From NCBI GenBank assembly GCA_010015655.1, contig ML976744.1, positions 254,106 to 318,105 on the forward strand: a stretch of 64,000 nucleotides of DNA, written 5' to 3'. The stretch is from Bimuria novae-zelandiae CBS 107.79 (lineage: Eukaryota; Ascomycota; Dothideomycetes; Pleosporales; Didymosphaeriaceae). Made by a program: the position numbers and the translations under genes. A model generated the notes under the pieces. It worked only from the letters and a program-made list of their open reading frames with translations. It was not told where the DNA came from and made no database searches. How positions within the stretch are numbered: the first letter of the stretch is position 1; the number at the start of each line of letters is the position of its first letter. Below are positions 1 to 12,342 of the stretch, piece by piece.

Positions 1-1829
1 GTTGACTATACACCTGCCCTTTGTTATATCGCGCGCCTATGCCGCCACTATAGTGCTACTCGCCAGGTAATAGTTCTTGAAACGATTAGGTTACCTAGGC
101 GTACGTTTAACCTAGCACACGTATAGATAGTTGCTATAGTAGGTATCCTAGCATCGCCATTAATTACGTATAGCGACTATAGGGCCCTTGCTAACAGCAG
201 TATGTGCGAGGACTTTTAGTAGGTTATATAACTAGCGCTAAGTTATAGTAAGTCGCGGTAAAGAGCTCTAAGAGCTCTGCGAGCTAAATACCCCCCTATT
301 ACGCGTCTAATTATTTTGGCTAGTTTCTAGCTTTAATAGCGTTAAATTAAAGTTAACGTAAGTTATCTTAGTAATAGACTCCTCCTTTAACTTATACGCG
401 CGCTTAACGACCTATATAAAGGTAACGCTGTTGCTACGTTTAAGAGACTACGTAAGTCTTTATTACTTAGGTATCTATAGTATATATACGACTGCGGTTA
501 AGTTTTTTACTATAGTTTTAATAGGGGGAGTTGACTCTAAGAGGTCTTGTATAATATTATCTACCTACTGCTAGAGCTCTGCGTAGAAGTACGTACGTAT
601 CCTTATTTTAGTATTAAAATTAGTCCTAACTTCCTCCTTGCGTAGGAACGCGCGCTAGCGATAGGTAACGTATAGCTTAACTTTATATAATTCTAGTAAT
701 TTGTTAAATACCCCCTTATTACACGTTTAGCTATTATTATTAATCTCTAGTAGCGGCGTTAGCGTATTAACTTTACTAAAAATTAAAGCCTGCTCGTTAT
801 TATTAAATACCCCCCTATTACGCGAATGCTCTTTCTCTAGCGACGTAGGCCTCTAAGCTAACTAAGGTTCTTTGTCCTCGAGGTAATTATTAACGTATAT
901 ATGAAAGTCGTCGTCGTTAACGCCCTCTAGTAGAGGTTGTTCCTCCTCTGTAGGTCCTTCCTCCTCTATGCCGGCAAATTGTACGACGGCCAGGGGTGCC
1001 CTTATTAATAGGGCTTTTTTTGGCGCCCTGCGCTTCCTTAGAGGGTTGCGGCTAGCGTTAAACACCTGTTTTGCCTTCCTTTTGCGGGTACTCGGCATAA
1101 TACATTCACTACACGGTAACTAACTGCCTTTATACACCTCGTAGAAAGTTGATTTTCCTGTATTACATCGTCTCTCATATAATTTTAGGTGTAGGGCGAT
1201 GAAAGCGGGGAAGCGATTACCTAAAAAGCGTGCAGCCACTCAGAAACTCGCCCCAAGTGGGTCGGGACGGTCTTTTGCAAAGCGTTATAGCGCACTACAC
1301 TAGATAGGTGCATCCTAAGCCTAGGGGGCCTGTATAGTCCTCTTATTTCTTACTATAGTTGTTACAGCGAGGGAGGCGCACGCATTTTAGTAGGTTATAG
1401 TAGCCCTAGTAGCCTAGGTCGTGTCGTTATATAGCTAGGGTCTTAATAATCTCCTTTAAGGCGCTACTATTACCTAGGAGCCTAAATTATCGCACTTTCT
1501 TTATAAAGGAGATAATCTAGGTAATAGTTCCGTCTTTATTAGCGCCATGCCTTAACTATCTATAGTTAGTAGGCAGTGAGCCTGTCTGTATAGCTGCCTT
1601 ATCCTCTATTATGTCGTGTATAACTAGCACCTCTAGGCCTAGCAAGGATTAGTACGCGCTAGGGACGTTAGGTATAGTATAATTAAACTATTTTTATAGT
1701 AGCTTAGCTATGCTACCTCTTATAGCGCTTATTATTAAATCTTTCTTTCCTTGTTCTATAAGGCTGTCTCTTATCTTGTTATTGGCGGGGGTGACGGCCC
1801 ATCCTGTCCTGATCTTTAAGGCGCTAGGT
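1..1829. repeat. Degenerate AT-rich repeat, origin unidentified
   Basis: This stretch is rich in TA and TAG with CpG still frequent, which is the appearance of repeat DNA mutated at CpA sites. No intact gene is visible. One minus-strand reading frame (862-1098 and onward to about 280) keeps some coding character. A motif reading taaatacccccctattacgcg or close to it occurs at 286, 706 and 805. The part from 1140 to 1310 is less AT-rich. I could not assign this block to a transposon superfamily. Confidence 0.6.
862..1098 (-). pseudogene. Fragment of a decayed repeat-encoded ORF
   Basis: A 78-codon ATG-initiated frame. The N-terminus is very basic (RKRKAKQ, RKRRAPKK) and is followed by an acidic stretch. 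Downstream in the same frame stop codons, mostly TAG, accumulate, yet blocks of protein-like sequence continue to about position 280. This suggests the 5' end of a transposon gene that escaped most mutation. No family was recognised. It is not thought to be a host gene because everything around it is repeat-like. Confidence 0.3.
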
Positions 1830-1832
1830 ATA

Positions 1833-1882
1833 CCGTGTTTTATTAAATGACGCACGGGCATCACTTGGCGCACGATTTCCGG
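1833..1882 (+). repeat. Left terminal inverted repeat of the pogo-like element
   Basis: It begins CCGTGTTTTAT directly after a TA dinucleotide and contains the block CATCACTTGGCGCACG, which is found in reverse complement at the right end. By eye about four fifths or more of the 50 positions match the right repeat. Confidence 0.85.
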
Positions 1883-3918
1883 ATGCCCACACCCACTGCT
1901 TTTAAGGCTGTAAAGCTCTATATAAGAGCTATTATCGCGAGATTTTCTAGTAGAGAGGTCTATAGAGCTTAAATAATTAATTACTTATAATAATTTATAT
2001 GCAAAACCTCTATAGGAGGCGTATATTTCTTGTGCGCGTGCTAGGGCCGGGTATAGGCTTCTTATTAATAATAGAAGAGAAATCGACCTTAGTAATATTA
2101 GGCGCTTTATATAGACAAGATAGAGTAGTAGAAGTAATTAGCTAACGTTTCGTACCTCTTTAAGATAATTATATATCTTTTTAGAGTTATTTTTTAGTCT
2201 TACGTGTAATACGTGCTTCTTTACGCGTAATAGCCTTGCTACGCTGCTCCTAGAGGCGGATTTCTTTGGCGGCAAGCCTTATACGCTTCCTCTCCTTAAG
2301 CATGGCTTGTTTCTATTCTTTCTGCTACTTTCGTAGAGCAAGTTTCTCCTCCTTCTATTATTATTATAACTGCTCGTTGGCATCCTTCTGCGCCTGCCTA
2401 TCTTGGGCGTCTTAGACTTTGGCGGGCGACTAGAGAACAGCGCCTTTATTATACTCTAGTAGTGCTTTAAGTAGCAAAGGCTTGCCACGCTATCGCCGCT
2501 TTCTCTTATTAATAAGAGCTTCTTTAAGGCGGTTATTTTCGTGCTGGAGAAGCTACTTCTACATAGCTATATAATAGATTATTTAAGAGAGCTACTGCGA
2601 GTGTTTAGAATAAGTATTTTTAATAATCTTGCGTAGTAAGCGCTCTATCTTTCTTTAATTTAAAGCGCTAAGTACTAATAAGCTACTTTTAGAGGACAAT
2701 AGCCTCTTTGCTTTCGCCTTTTAAAACTTTTATAACACTACCTCTGCGTTTAATAGTGAGAGGCTAGTGACCTTAAAGGACTTAATAATTATCTTATATT
2801 TAAACGCTATATTCTAGGCGCGATAGAATATGCGGAAGAAGTCGCGCTTTATAATAGAGGTAAGGCCTTAATAGCTATATATAAAGTCTAAGAGCTTGGT
2901 GGAGTATGCGCTAGAGAGAGGCTTAAAGAGGTAAACGTTAAGTAGCTAGAGAGTATAAGTAGCGTGAGGAGGAAAGATAGCTAAGAGAATTTAATTCTTA
3001 TTATAATACTTAATAAATTCTATCGTTATATAGGAGCCGTAGCCGTTAAGGATAAGGAGACGCTAGGAGCGACGCGCCTTTACCTTTATCTCGCGATTAA
3101 ACACTTGTTTTAGCTATTATATGCTAATCTTGTTGTTTGTCTATCTACTAACTAAGGAAGTAAAGAAACAGTTATACTCTTATAAGTTAAAATCTTAAAG
3201 CTATAAGTCCTGTATATTACTAAAAATAGCCTAATAAATTAAGGTTAGCGTGAGAGCACTGCCGTTGGCGCAAATATATATAATTATTATTATTTACTTT
3301 CTATTACTATCTTGTATAACTTGCTTTACTCCACCATTCTTATATCTTCGGCGGGAGAAGATGCGCTTTATCTTTAATAGTACCCTAATTAAGAAGCCTT
3401 TTTCGTCTATATTATATATATATTACGGTTCCACGTTATACTGTTCGATCTTCTGCGCTAAAAGCTTAAAGTAGAGGCTATATTTAAATGCTAAATTAGC
3501 TTTATGCCGTGACGCGTCTATACCAGAGCTCTAATGTAATATAAGGTTAATATAATATTAAGCGATAAAGTAGTTAACCTAGCATTTTCTAGCAGTTCTT
3601 CTAGCTATTTCTAAAGCGAAATTCTATATTATTTGTCTTATAGGCGGTAGACCTTGTTAGTAAAGGTTATTAATATAAGTTATAAGAGCTTTCTCTTGCG
3701 TGGTGTTAAGGAGGCGTATATTATTAATTTGCTAAGCATAGGTGCCTTAAACCCCGTAGTAGCGCTTTAATAGCGTTATTTAATTATAACTATACTTTTT
3801 TATAACTATAGTGTATTTGGGTGTTTCTCTAGGATTCAGCGATTTCAGCGACTCTAACGCAGCCTCAATTGGGTCCATATTGGTGTAGTTATGAGAGGGT
3901 GAAGAAGTCGAAAATTTG

Positions 3919-3968
3919 GCGGTAAGCGTGCGCCAAGTGATGGCTATGCGTTATCTGATAAAACACGG
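3919..3968 (-). repeat. Right terminal inverted repeat of the pogo-like element
   Basis: Reverse complement of the left repeat, ending ATAAAACACGG before TA at 3969-3970. The shared core is CGTGCGCCAAGTGATG. The matching inward ends and TA flanks define the element limits. Confidence 0.85.
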
Positions 3969-3970
3969 TA

Positions 3971-6900
3971 CCAGAGCTCCGTGATGGCCTATATAGTGCC
4001 CCTGCTGCCTCTAGCTTACATTTAGCAGGCGCAGCAACAACGCTAGTAAACGCTAATAAGTAATGTAACCTAGGAATAGAGGCGTTAATAAGGCCCTCTA
4101 CTCGCCTATAACGCTCTACTTATATCCCTAGGAACCTAAATCTGGCGGAGATGTCGGCGCGCAGCGTTACGCCACCTTAAGATTATATAGCTTTATTCTT
4201 ATTAGAGAGAGATATAAGTATAAGTAACAAGAATAATCTCTTATATTAAGCACACCCTTATAAAGATAAAGGACTCCCCTTAGGGAGCGTAATATACAGG
4301 TTAGCTAGATAAATATAAGGCGAAGCTCGCCTAGCTATATTACGGCCCTAGAACTCGCTTTTTAAGAAGGTATTAACGTAGTATATATATAGGAGCTGGC
4401 CACGTGGCCTGGCACTCGCACCTTAAACTACCTAAGCTACTAGCTATACTTACTTATTAATAGCTAAGACGACCCCTAGTATAGGAAGATATAGAAACCT
4501 AGAGTTCTTATCTACACGCTAAAAGGCGCATAGCTCCACATTACGACTATAGCGCCCTTGTAGGACAGGGATAGATAATGGATTTAGGTTAACAGGGTCT
4601 CTATCCTTAATATCTATAGGCAGCCTCAGACCACACTAGTCCTAGAGTATATTATAGGCCTTACCCCCCTAGCAAGATGCCTAGTGGGGGGAGACTTTAA
4701 CACTAAGCACGATATATTTAAGCCTAGTATTATTATCTTATAAGGCGGCGCCGAGCTTGCGCGCTAGGCTATAGTTAGCGGCATAGACTATATTAGAGAA
4801 CCTGGTAGAGCTACCTATAGAGCTGGCCACGTCCTAGACCTTAGCTTCTTTAATATTACCTTTACTAAAATAGAGGTGCGCGACGACCTGCACTACAGCT
4901 TTAATTACGCTACTTTAGTTACAATACTACTAGGTAGAGGCACACTAAGCCGCGAATAATATCGCCTTAGGCTTCTTAGAAAGAAGCTTCTTCCCTTTAC
5001 CTGGCTAGTCGTAATAGGTATGCTATAGCTACCCTCGATAGCAATAGCCTCTAATCTACGCTAGGTAGAAAAGTGCGCTGCAGCGCTAACCTTATTACTT
5101 TAAAATACTTTACGCAAAACTAGCTGCCTAAAAAGGGATAGTAGGAAGGCGGCACCTTAGTAGATAAATAAGTATGCTAACGCTAGGCGCCTGCACCTTA
5201 AGTCTAAACAAGGCTATATAGGCACCTAGACCCTAGAGACTCGCAGCTTTCTAACTATAGTAAGAAAGGCTAAGAGATAATACTAGTAATATACTATTAA
5301 TAGCGCAAAGGAGGACTCTAACCTCTTTTAAATTATAGGCTAGCACAAGCTAGAGCTAATAAGACTAGACCCGCCGCTGGCCTACGAGGGGCGCTATATT
5401 ACTAACCCGTAAAAGAAAGCGGAGACGCTTAGACAAGCAATACTCTACTATTTTAATAATAATAATAACCTACTAAAGGCTCTAGAACCTAACGTTTAAG
5501 GATTGCAGGGCTATTACGCCCTCCCTTAGGACCTATATCTTTCTCTTAAAGAGGTTAAGCGTAATATAATAGGAGTCTTAAGCACCTTACCTAGTATAGA
5601 TAGAATTATTATCTGCATGCTTACCGCATGCTAGCACTATATCTAGACGTATCTTATTAGCCTATACTAGCACTATTTAGCCCTTAGCTACTTCTCCTAC
5701 GCGTGGAGGGTTATAGAGGTCGTTATAATACCTAAGATAGGCAAAAAGGACAAATCCTCCCCTAGATTATAGAGACCTATCGCCCTGCTATCCTGCCTTA
5801 GTAAGGGCCTAGAGAGAATTTTAGCAAGGAGATTTGCCAGCACTACTATAGCATACGGCATACTAAGCCCCTAATACAGGGGGGCTCTCCCTAAGAGATT
5901 AGCTATAGACCTAGTAGCCGCCTTTATATATAACGTAGAGGACGCCTTCTCCAACGGCTAGCACGTTACTATAGTTACTATAGACGTCTAAGGCGCCTTT
6001 AACGCACTTCTTAAAAATTAACTTCTATATAGAATAAAGGCCTAAGGATAGCATAATAGCGCCCTCCTAATTATAAAAAACTTCCTCTAGGACCGTCGCG
6101 TCCAAGTGCGATTAGGAGAAGCCACTACAGCGCCCTACCTAGTATAGTGCGGGATGCCGCAGGGCTTACTACTATTACTAGTGCTATACATACTTTATCT
6201 AGTAGAGCTACTTTAGCAAGACCCTACTAGGCACTTTAGGTATATAGACAATATCTGCCTCTATAAGCAATCCCACTCCCTAGACCAGAACGTGGAAATG
6301 CTGGCAGAAGATATAGGCGCTATAAATTCCTAGGGAGACGCTAATTACGTGGCATTTACCCTAGAAAAACTCGAAATAATACACCTAACTAAGTAGAAAA
6401 GTGACTATTTACTACTTATCTAGATTAATAATTAGCTTATCCTCTAACCTATACTACTAAATAAGGCGCTACGCTAGCTAGGTGTTTACTTTAATAAAAA
6501 GCTTAATTTTAAAACATACGTTGTTACCTATATAGCCAAAGGACGCGTAGTTACATAGTACATCTACAGCCTTGCTAGAATCTAGCATAGCCTACTAGCT
6601 AGCTCACTGCGTAAAGCAGTAATCTTATGCGTACTGCCACGCCTACTATATAGAAATAAGGCCTAGTATGGAGGGCGCACAAAGCCCCCTAAGATTATAA
6701 GAGCTGCGCAGAACTAAAAGGTTAGCACATGACTTAGGTGGCATATCGCCGCCCTAGAAAAGGCCCTTACGATAGCGGTTAAAGGCGTCGTCCCCGCCTA
6801 TCGCACCACGCCTACTACCACGCTGTATAGAGACGTAGGCATTTCCTTAGTAGCTATAGCGCTTAAAGAGTGCAAGGCGAGGTTCGCTATATACCTACAC

Positions 6901-8449
6901 TATATTAATAAAGGTCACCCGCTTACAGCGCGCACGTAACTAACCGTAGTATATAAAGGAAGAGGCGCTAGACGCCTATAGCGCCTATATATAAAAGTTT
7001 AACTACTCGCACAGCTATTCGCACTAGTACTCCGCCCTATACTACTATAATCGCACTATTCTAACTAGTGCTAAATAGACCCTATAAATAATAAGCCTAA
7101 AAAGCTCGCTACTAAAGAATTTAAACAATGGTGGATAAGCCTACCTATTAAGATAATCACAGTGTTCTCAGACGGCTCGGAACAGCGCACAGAAAACGGC
7201 GAGCGCCACGTAACCTATAAATACGCTGTGTACCAGGGCTAGAGTCTGTTGTACACAGGCAAAGGCTCCCTTAACACGTAGGCCTACGTCTTTAACGCAG
7301 AAGTAGTAGGGGCCTAGAGAGGTCTTTAACACGTGCTATAGACTTAGGCGCACCGCCTAAGCCAGATCTGAATGTGTGTAGATAGCACATTAGTTATTTA
7401 GGGCATTAGGGGAGACCCCGCGCCGTTATCCTAGTGGGCCTTTATATACTACTAGGAAGCTATAGACACCTAGGATATTTAAATCTAATAGTTACTAGGC
7501 TACATAGGTATTAAAGGCAATAAGCTAGCTAATTAGCTAGTAGATAAAGTAGCTAAGGACCCACGCCTACCTACAAGGAAGGTAGCTAACCCTATAATAT
7601 TAGGTCTATAATTTAATGCGCGCGCATACGTACGCGCTGTATAATAAGAGTAGTAACGTATACGCACACTAAATCTCTCTACATGGTATAACTAGTAGGG
7701 CCTAGCATACACCCCCTCCAGGCAACCGCCAGAGCTGGAGCTCACACGCCCCGCCCTGGCCAAGCTCCTATCCATAAGGACAAGACACGGCAACTACGCC
7801 TGGTACTATAGGAAGTTTAAGCATAATGAGGAGACCCTCACGTGCACCTGTGGAGTAGACCTGGCCCTAGACTATATTATACACTGCCCACGGACAGTGC
7901 GACGCTTTAACTATTAGCTACAACGCCTAACACATCCCCTAATAAATACTAGAGAAGGAATATAGTACCTTAAGGCGCTAAGCCTAGGAGAATACGTAAC
8001 CCTTCTTACACTTAGTATTAATAATAGTATATATTAGTAAGTAACTAGCTAACTACGTTATAAGCGAGCGGACGTAAACCCTTACTTTAGGTAAAGTAAA
8101 TACACTACCTGCTTATAACTTACTAAGGTATCTACTATATAAGACTTAGCTCTCTCTTTTGTATACCTATATGCGTGTATATATCTTTTCTTACCTTTAA
8201 TAAGTCTTGGCATGCTTCTGTACAGGACTAGGGGCAGCTAGAAGGCCACCCCTTTTTCTACTATTATCACATAAAGGCCAGATTAAATAGCTAAGTCGCC
8301 CCTATCTAGAGAGGGACAGCAGCAAGAGAGGCCGCTCCTATAGCAGCGGTAGCACTAGCATGAGTGGCCCTTACTAAGTGCAGGGCACGTCTACATACCC
8401 CCTGGGAGGTTACATAGGACGTAAAACCAATACTACTACTACTACTACT
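3971..8449 (+). mobile_element. Decayed Tad/I-clade LINE (non-LTR retrotransposon)
   Basis: Plus-strand translation, broken by many TAG stops, shows in order an apurinic-type endonuclease remnant (GGDFNTKHDIF near 4690-4735, then GHVLDLSF near 4820), a reverse transcriptase (GMPQG near 6150, YIDNICLY near 6240 in place of YADD), an RNase H start (FSDGS near 7170) and a C-terminal CTCG...HC zinc knuckle near 7845-7895. This domain order is that of Tad/I-like LINEs with RNase H. The 3' end is marked by a (TAC)n tail at 8431-8449. The 5' limit is uncertain because the pogo-like element lies immediately upstream. Stops and the altered YADD box make the copy inactive. Confidence 0.88.
8431..8449 (+). 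repeat. (TAC)n tail at LINE 3' end
   Basis: About six consecutive TAC units. LINEs of this group commonly end in short simple repeats, and base composition changes to ordinary genic DNA immediately after it, so it is taken as the 3' boundary of the element. Confidence 0.65.
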
Positions 8450-8498
8450 CGGAGCTACCTGTATGACTTGTTAGTCGTGGTCAAACCGAGGTTGGGAT

Positions 8499-8921
8499 TC
8501 ACACGGAAGCTAATAACTTACATTTTTTGTTGTCTTGATAGATGGTGCCCGATGTTGACGGGGTACAGTAGCGACAAGCCATGCCCACGATCTTATCGTC
8601 AGTCGTATCCCAGGACAGTTGGATGAAATCCCCAAACATCACCACATTGTCTTCGAACCCGAATGGCGCGAACTGATCCGACCCATCTGTTGATAACTCT
8701 GCACGCTGGTAATCATTCAGATTCCATGCTGCGCTGGAAATAATGTCATTGCCCCATTCGAATGTGGAGTTGCCATTGCGTGGGTGTTCGTAGCTATATT
8801 TTGAACCCAACTCAGCGTTGTAATCGGAAATAAACGCTCGATCCAGGGCGCTCGGGAAGGTCCACGATGAGGTGGCAAGGGGCGCGACGTTACCCGGCCA
8901 CATGGAAGTCGCATAGGCCAT
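8499..8921 (-). CDS. Hypothetical protein, possibly 5'-truncated
   Basis: A 140-codon open frame of normal composition ending 50 bp from the LINE tail. The product is rich in Asp, Ser, Trp and aromatics (SWTFPSALDRAF, FEWGNDIISS, FIQLSWDTTDD) with three Cys near the C-terminus (CRYC, KKC), like a secreted beta-rich fold. No signal peptide is seen at the available Met. The true N-terminus may therefore lie upstream, between about 8930 and 9250, or may be lost. I do not recognise the family. The LINE seems to have inserted just downstream of its stop, which could have removed its terminator. Confidence 0.4.
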   Translation of the reverse strand: MAYATSMWPGNVAPLATSSWTFPSALDRAFISDYNAELGSKYSYEHPRNGNSTFEWGNDIISSAAWNLNDYQRAELSTDGSDQFAPFGFEDNVVMFGDFIQLSWDTTDDKIVGMACRYCTPSTSGTIYQDNKKCKLLASV

Positions 8922-10370
8922 GACGAGCGAAAAGCGCTATGGTGCGACTGCTATGCTTCTTGTCGCGTGAGACCAAATACCACAAACGTATTTAAGCAGG
9001 CTCAAAGCCAAAAAACAGGCTCAGATCCAGGCCTGCTCCGTCTCACATGCATATGGCGATTGGCTACCGTACAAGCGAGGTGTGTATCATTGCTGGGCTG
9101 TGCCTCGTATTCGTTGACGCTTCCGCCACAAATATACTTTCAAATCGCAATCTCTTACCAGCCTTATCGATGCCCAGGCGCGATGCACGATAAAACCGGT
9201 GAAAGTAGGACTGCCGGACTTCAAATGTTAGCTTACACGATGCCAATATTCAAGAGCGGGTAGTACAAGCAGGATTTTTTCTATGCGCCGGCTTGAAGGA
9301 AATCTGGAAGTGAAAAGTTGAAGAATTGGACAGCAGGTATACCTACATAAATGGCCCCATGGACCCGCGAACAGTTGTAGTTCACGTAACGGTGTAATGC
9401 CCGGCCGGGTACCTTGACTCAGTCATCATATATAACTATAAGGGCATCGATCTCAAATTAATTTGAGCTGTACCCATACTAGCCATAAGAGCCCATGTAG
9501 TTGACTGTTCACATCTCTAAGAGAAGCAAACAAACAAATGCGTCCCAGTGTCCCGGTACTAGCCTCTGGTGCCTGGATGGCTCCCACCGCCCCGAAGTAG
9601 AGCCTTTCTTACTCAACGCTCGTGTTTTCTACGGCAGGCATGCGATTCGTCTCTGCGCTAATAATGCTTGGTTCCGAGCTGTGCACGCGCACATGCACAG
9701 GACATCAGTCTCGGTTGATAGCCTAGGAGACTAGAACGAAATCAGAAAGCCAAAGGCAAGAAGGCGCATAAAGAAATCGGGCCTGGGGGCATTCGATGGG
9801 GCTTGGAAGGTCGACATTTCCCGCCCCAGATGCCTGTGCCTGCATGTGATCTAGATGTCTAGGTTTGGTCGATGCTGCTGCGCACTTCTGGGGATAGCAC
9901 CCTGCATGACATCGAGGTGCGCACCGTTTTGCGCTAGTACACAAGTGGCTAGGGTAAAAGCTTTCAACGTTTTTCACAAAATTCTGCAACTTACGGAAAA
10001 GCTGCACTGAATAATTTAAGGGCTCTTTTCATGGCAAGATAGGTCACAGTCGATAGCGATTGAAAGAATTCAGGCATGTGCGCTCCGGCACACGTCTTCG
10101 GCCAGCTTGCAAGATACTCCACGAATAGGTTTTTAGCATTCAATTTGTATATGCGCCTCCTAGACCTCGCGAAAGGAAATATGCGGCAGTGATACGTAAC
10201 AATCGATCCATCTTCGACTCACATAATCAGGGCTGGTAGTACTACAGCGTGTGCTCATAGTACGCGAGAGAAATGCGAATGTTTTGCCACATTTCTCTCA
10301 ATCGTGATAGATACATTCTCGCGATCTTCGATAAGTACGCTGAGTCCAGTACGGCTGTTCATGAATACCT
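8922..10370. other. Intergenic, no supported gene
   Basis: About 1.45 kb of ordinary base composition. Only short overlapping frames of 60-98 codons occur, with no recognisable motif. It could hold a lost 5' part of the preceding ORF. Confidence 0.5.
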
Positions 10371-11412
10371 CTAAACTAGAATGATTCCAACAATAATCGC
10401 GTCATATCCAGCATGACGGACGTGGTAGAATTTCTCCTCTTCCGTGAAGAATTGCATGTAAAAATCATTAGCATTCATGTTTGACTCGAAGCAAGTAGCA
10501 ACAATGCGATTAGTTTGCGTTGATCTAAAACCGATTCCAGGATTCTTTGAGGAGAGCGGTGAGAAGATTCCCGTGCTGTGCGCCCGGAGCATTATAGCGA
10601 GCAGAGGCTTGTTGTTGATGCTGGGATCAGATGGGCCGTCCCATGCCGTCGATGTGGCTGGGAAGGAAGGCGTAATGCAAATATCTGCAAGCCACCCACG
10701 AACTGTCCCGGTGTGACCTAGCGTGATGTGCTAAATGCCACCAAGATTACCGTATCCTTTCCACGAGGAAAGTGAGTCGTAAATACGTTTCGCCACCTCC
10801 AGTTGAGTTGAGAACATTAATCCTGTGCTATCGGACGCCATGAATGTTTTGATGAGGGGCCAGCGGTTCAGGATGCATCGTCCAGAAAGTCCAGGTGTGA
10901 GCTCGATGACGCCAGGAGTGCGAACGAAAGGTACATTTTCGTCCAGAAGTGGCACGAATACATTCATGTAATCCTCTGTATCAGCTACGGTGACCAGTAA
11001 GTGTCGTCGAGGGCGAAGTACCGAAAGAAATTCACGGCGAATCAGGCTACAGCCTGCTGTCAATCTACAGACGTCAGCAATCAAGTTAAATGATACATCT
11101 TCGATGTGCTGTACGAGGGCTCATATAATTATGAAACCGGAAGGCTACTTACCCCCATCCCGAGTGTGGGAAGTGATAGCCTTTATCATCCTCGTCAGCC
11201 TTGCGAATACTGACTGGGTTCTCTTCCGCGTCCTGAGCCAAGATGTCGTAGACTCGGTTCCTAAGTTCGACGGGAAGCTTGAGGAAAGGAAATATATCAT
11301 ACATCCGCAAAGCTGCGTCGCCATTTGCAGTAGGGCGGATGCGCTTGGCCGGCAGGTTGGAGGTGTCGTCAACAAAGGTCGCAAGTTTGCGCTTGTTGTC
11401 CGCGGGAGCCAT
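10371..11412 (-). CDS. LPxELRN (F-box/2EXR-like) family protein, three exons
   Basis: Three exons can be joined in frame: 11412-11153, 11064-10751 and 10684-10371, giving 295 residues. Intron 1 has GTAAGT...CTGTAG borders (88 nt) and intron 2 GTAATC...TTGCAG (66 nt). The N-terminus is basic and disordered. Residues about 41-58 read FPFLKLPVELRNRVYDIL, the hallmark of a very large family of fungal proteins of unknown function. Exon 2 continues with the usual C.LIRREFLSV-type segment, and exon 3 starts YDICIT, matching the conserved GDICI block of relatives. It is probably a cytoplasmic or nuclear adaptor, but no activity is known. The second intron is less certain than the first. Confidence 0.7.
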
Positions 11413-12342
11413 GTTGGTGGCTGCCGTATCGAGGACTGCGTGCGATGGAGTCGTGTAGAGTGGCGATATGGAAGAGCAGCGCAGGTAGTGCGGCCTGTGG
11501 GTTTTATATGGTGTCGTGGCATGTGCTTCTCAAGGGTGAAAAACAGAGTAGGCGCGTCCGAGGTTGATTACGCTGGTGCGCGCCCAATCTTTGTACAAGT
11601 GAGAGCAGGCGCGACCGTAAGAGCGTAGCGCACAGACCAGCGAGTCGACAATCACCCTGTTGCGCATCCGTTCCGCGGTTGTAGTGCTGAGCGGCGTATC
11701 CATTTCGTGATTGTGGTGTTGAGCAGCGTGCCGAATTTACCTACCCCGGCATCCTTAACAGAGGGTCGCTGAGACGATCGACAGTCATCCATTTTGTTTC
11801 CTGTTCAGGCACTGTTGAAGTATGATGTGAGAGCTAGTGATCCATACGCATAAGGAAGAAATTGAGAATTGTACTTGTTGTTGTATTGGGTGAAGCTACG
11901 AACAGTAGGTATACATGAGTGGCTGTAAACAGCGCTAGTGTAGGATGGGTAGTCGCATCTCAACACAGGTGAGGCGCCACTGCAAGTGGGGAAAGGGAGA
12001 CTCCAAACCGTGACATATGATAGCTCAGTGTGAAGGCACGAAAGTGTCAGCGGGGGAAGCATTCGAAAAAAATTAGAAATTCACGAGCCCGCAAGTGTAG
12101 AAAGCCCATAAACAATCGGAACGATAAGCGATCAAAAGCGGATTTCTCGACCGTGGAGGTTAGCAAAAGGTGTTAGGCGCCGAAAACTGGTAAGCGTACT
12201 TGTTGTAAAACTAGGCAGCTAGATAAGGCACTGGAAGAGTACGAGTCAAAAAAGAAAGTATAGAGAAGCTCACTGAGACTCAGCTGTTCAGGAAATGATT
12301 GTTTGTATTCTGTCTAGTGAAGTTCCACTGCGCGAAAGCTCG
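11413..12342. other. Intergenic, no supported gene
   Basis: Upstream of the LPxELRN gene and downstream of abfB. Only an 85-codon minus-strand frame is present (11805-12062), with no family features. Confidence 0.5.

Larger units (their letters stand above)
1833..3968 (-). mobile_element. Decayed Fot1/pogo-like DNA transposon (Tc1/mariner superfamily)
   Basis: The element is about 2.14 kb, bounded by roughly 50-bp terminal inverted repeats starting CCGTGTTTTAT and flanked on both sides by TA, the target duplication of Tc1/mariner elements. On the minus strand between about 3110 and 2950 the decayed transposase is readable. The text LLILNGYGSYIT followed by FPPHATYTL corresponds to the second catalytic Asp block and the LPPHxxHLLQPLD block of pogo DDE transposases. 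The catalytic Asp position now reads Asn and several TAG stops interrupt the frame, so the copy is dead. The family call rests on these motifs plus the inverted repeats and TA flanks. Confidence 0.85.

Noticed and set aside
11805..12062. 85-codon minus-strand frame
   Set aside because: No domain, signal peptide or homology recognised; Ser/Tyr/Thr composition is expected of chance frames.
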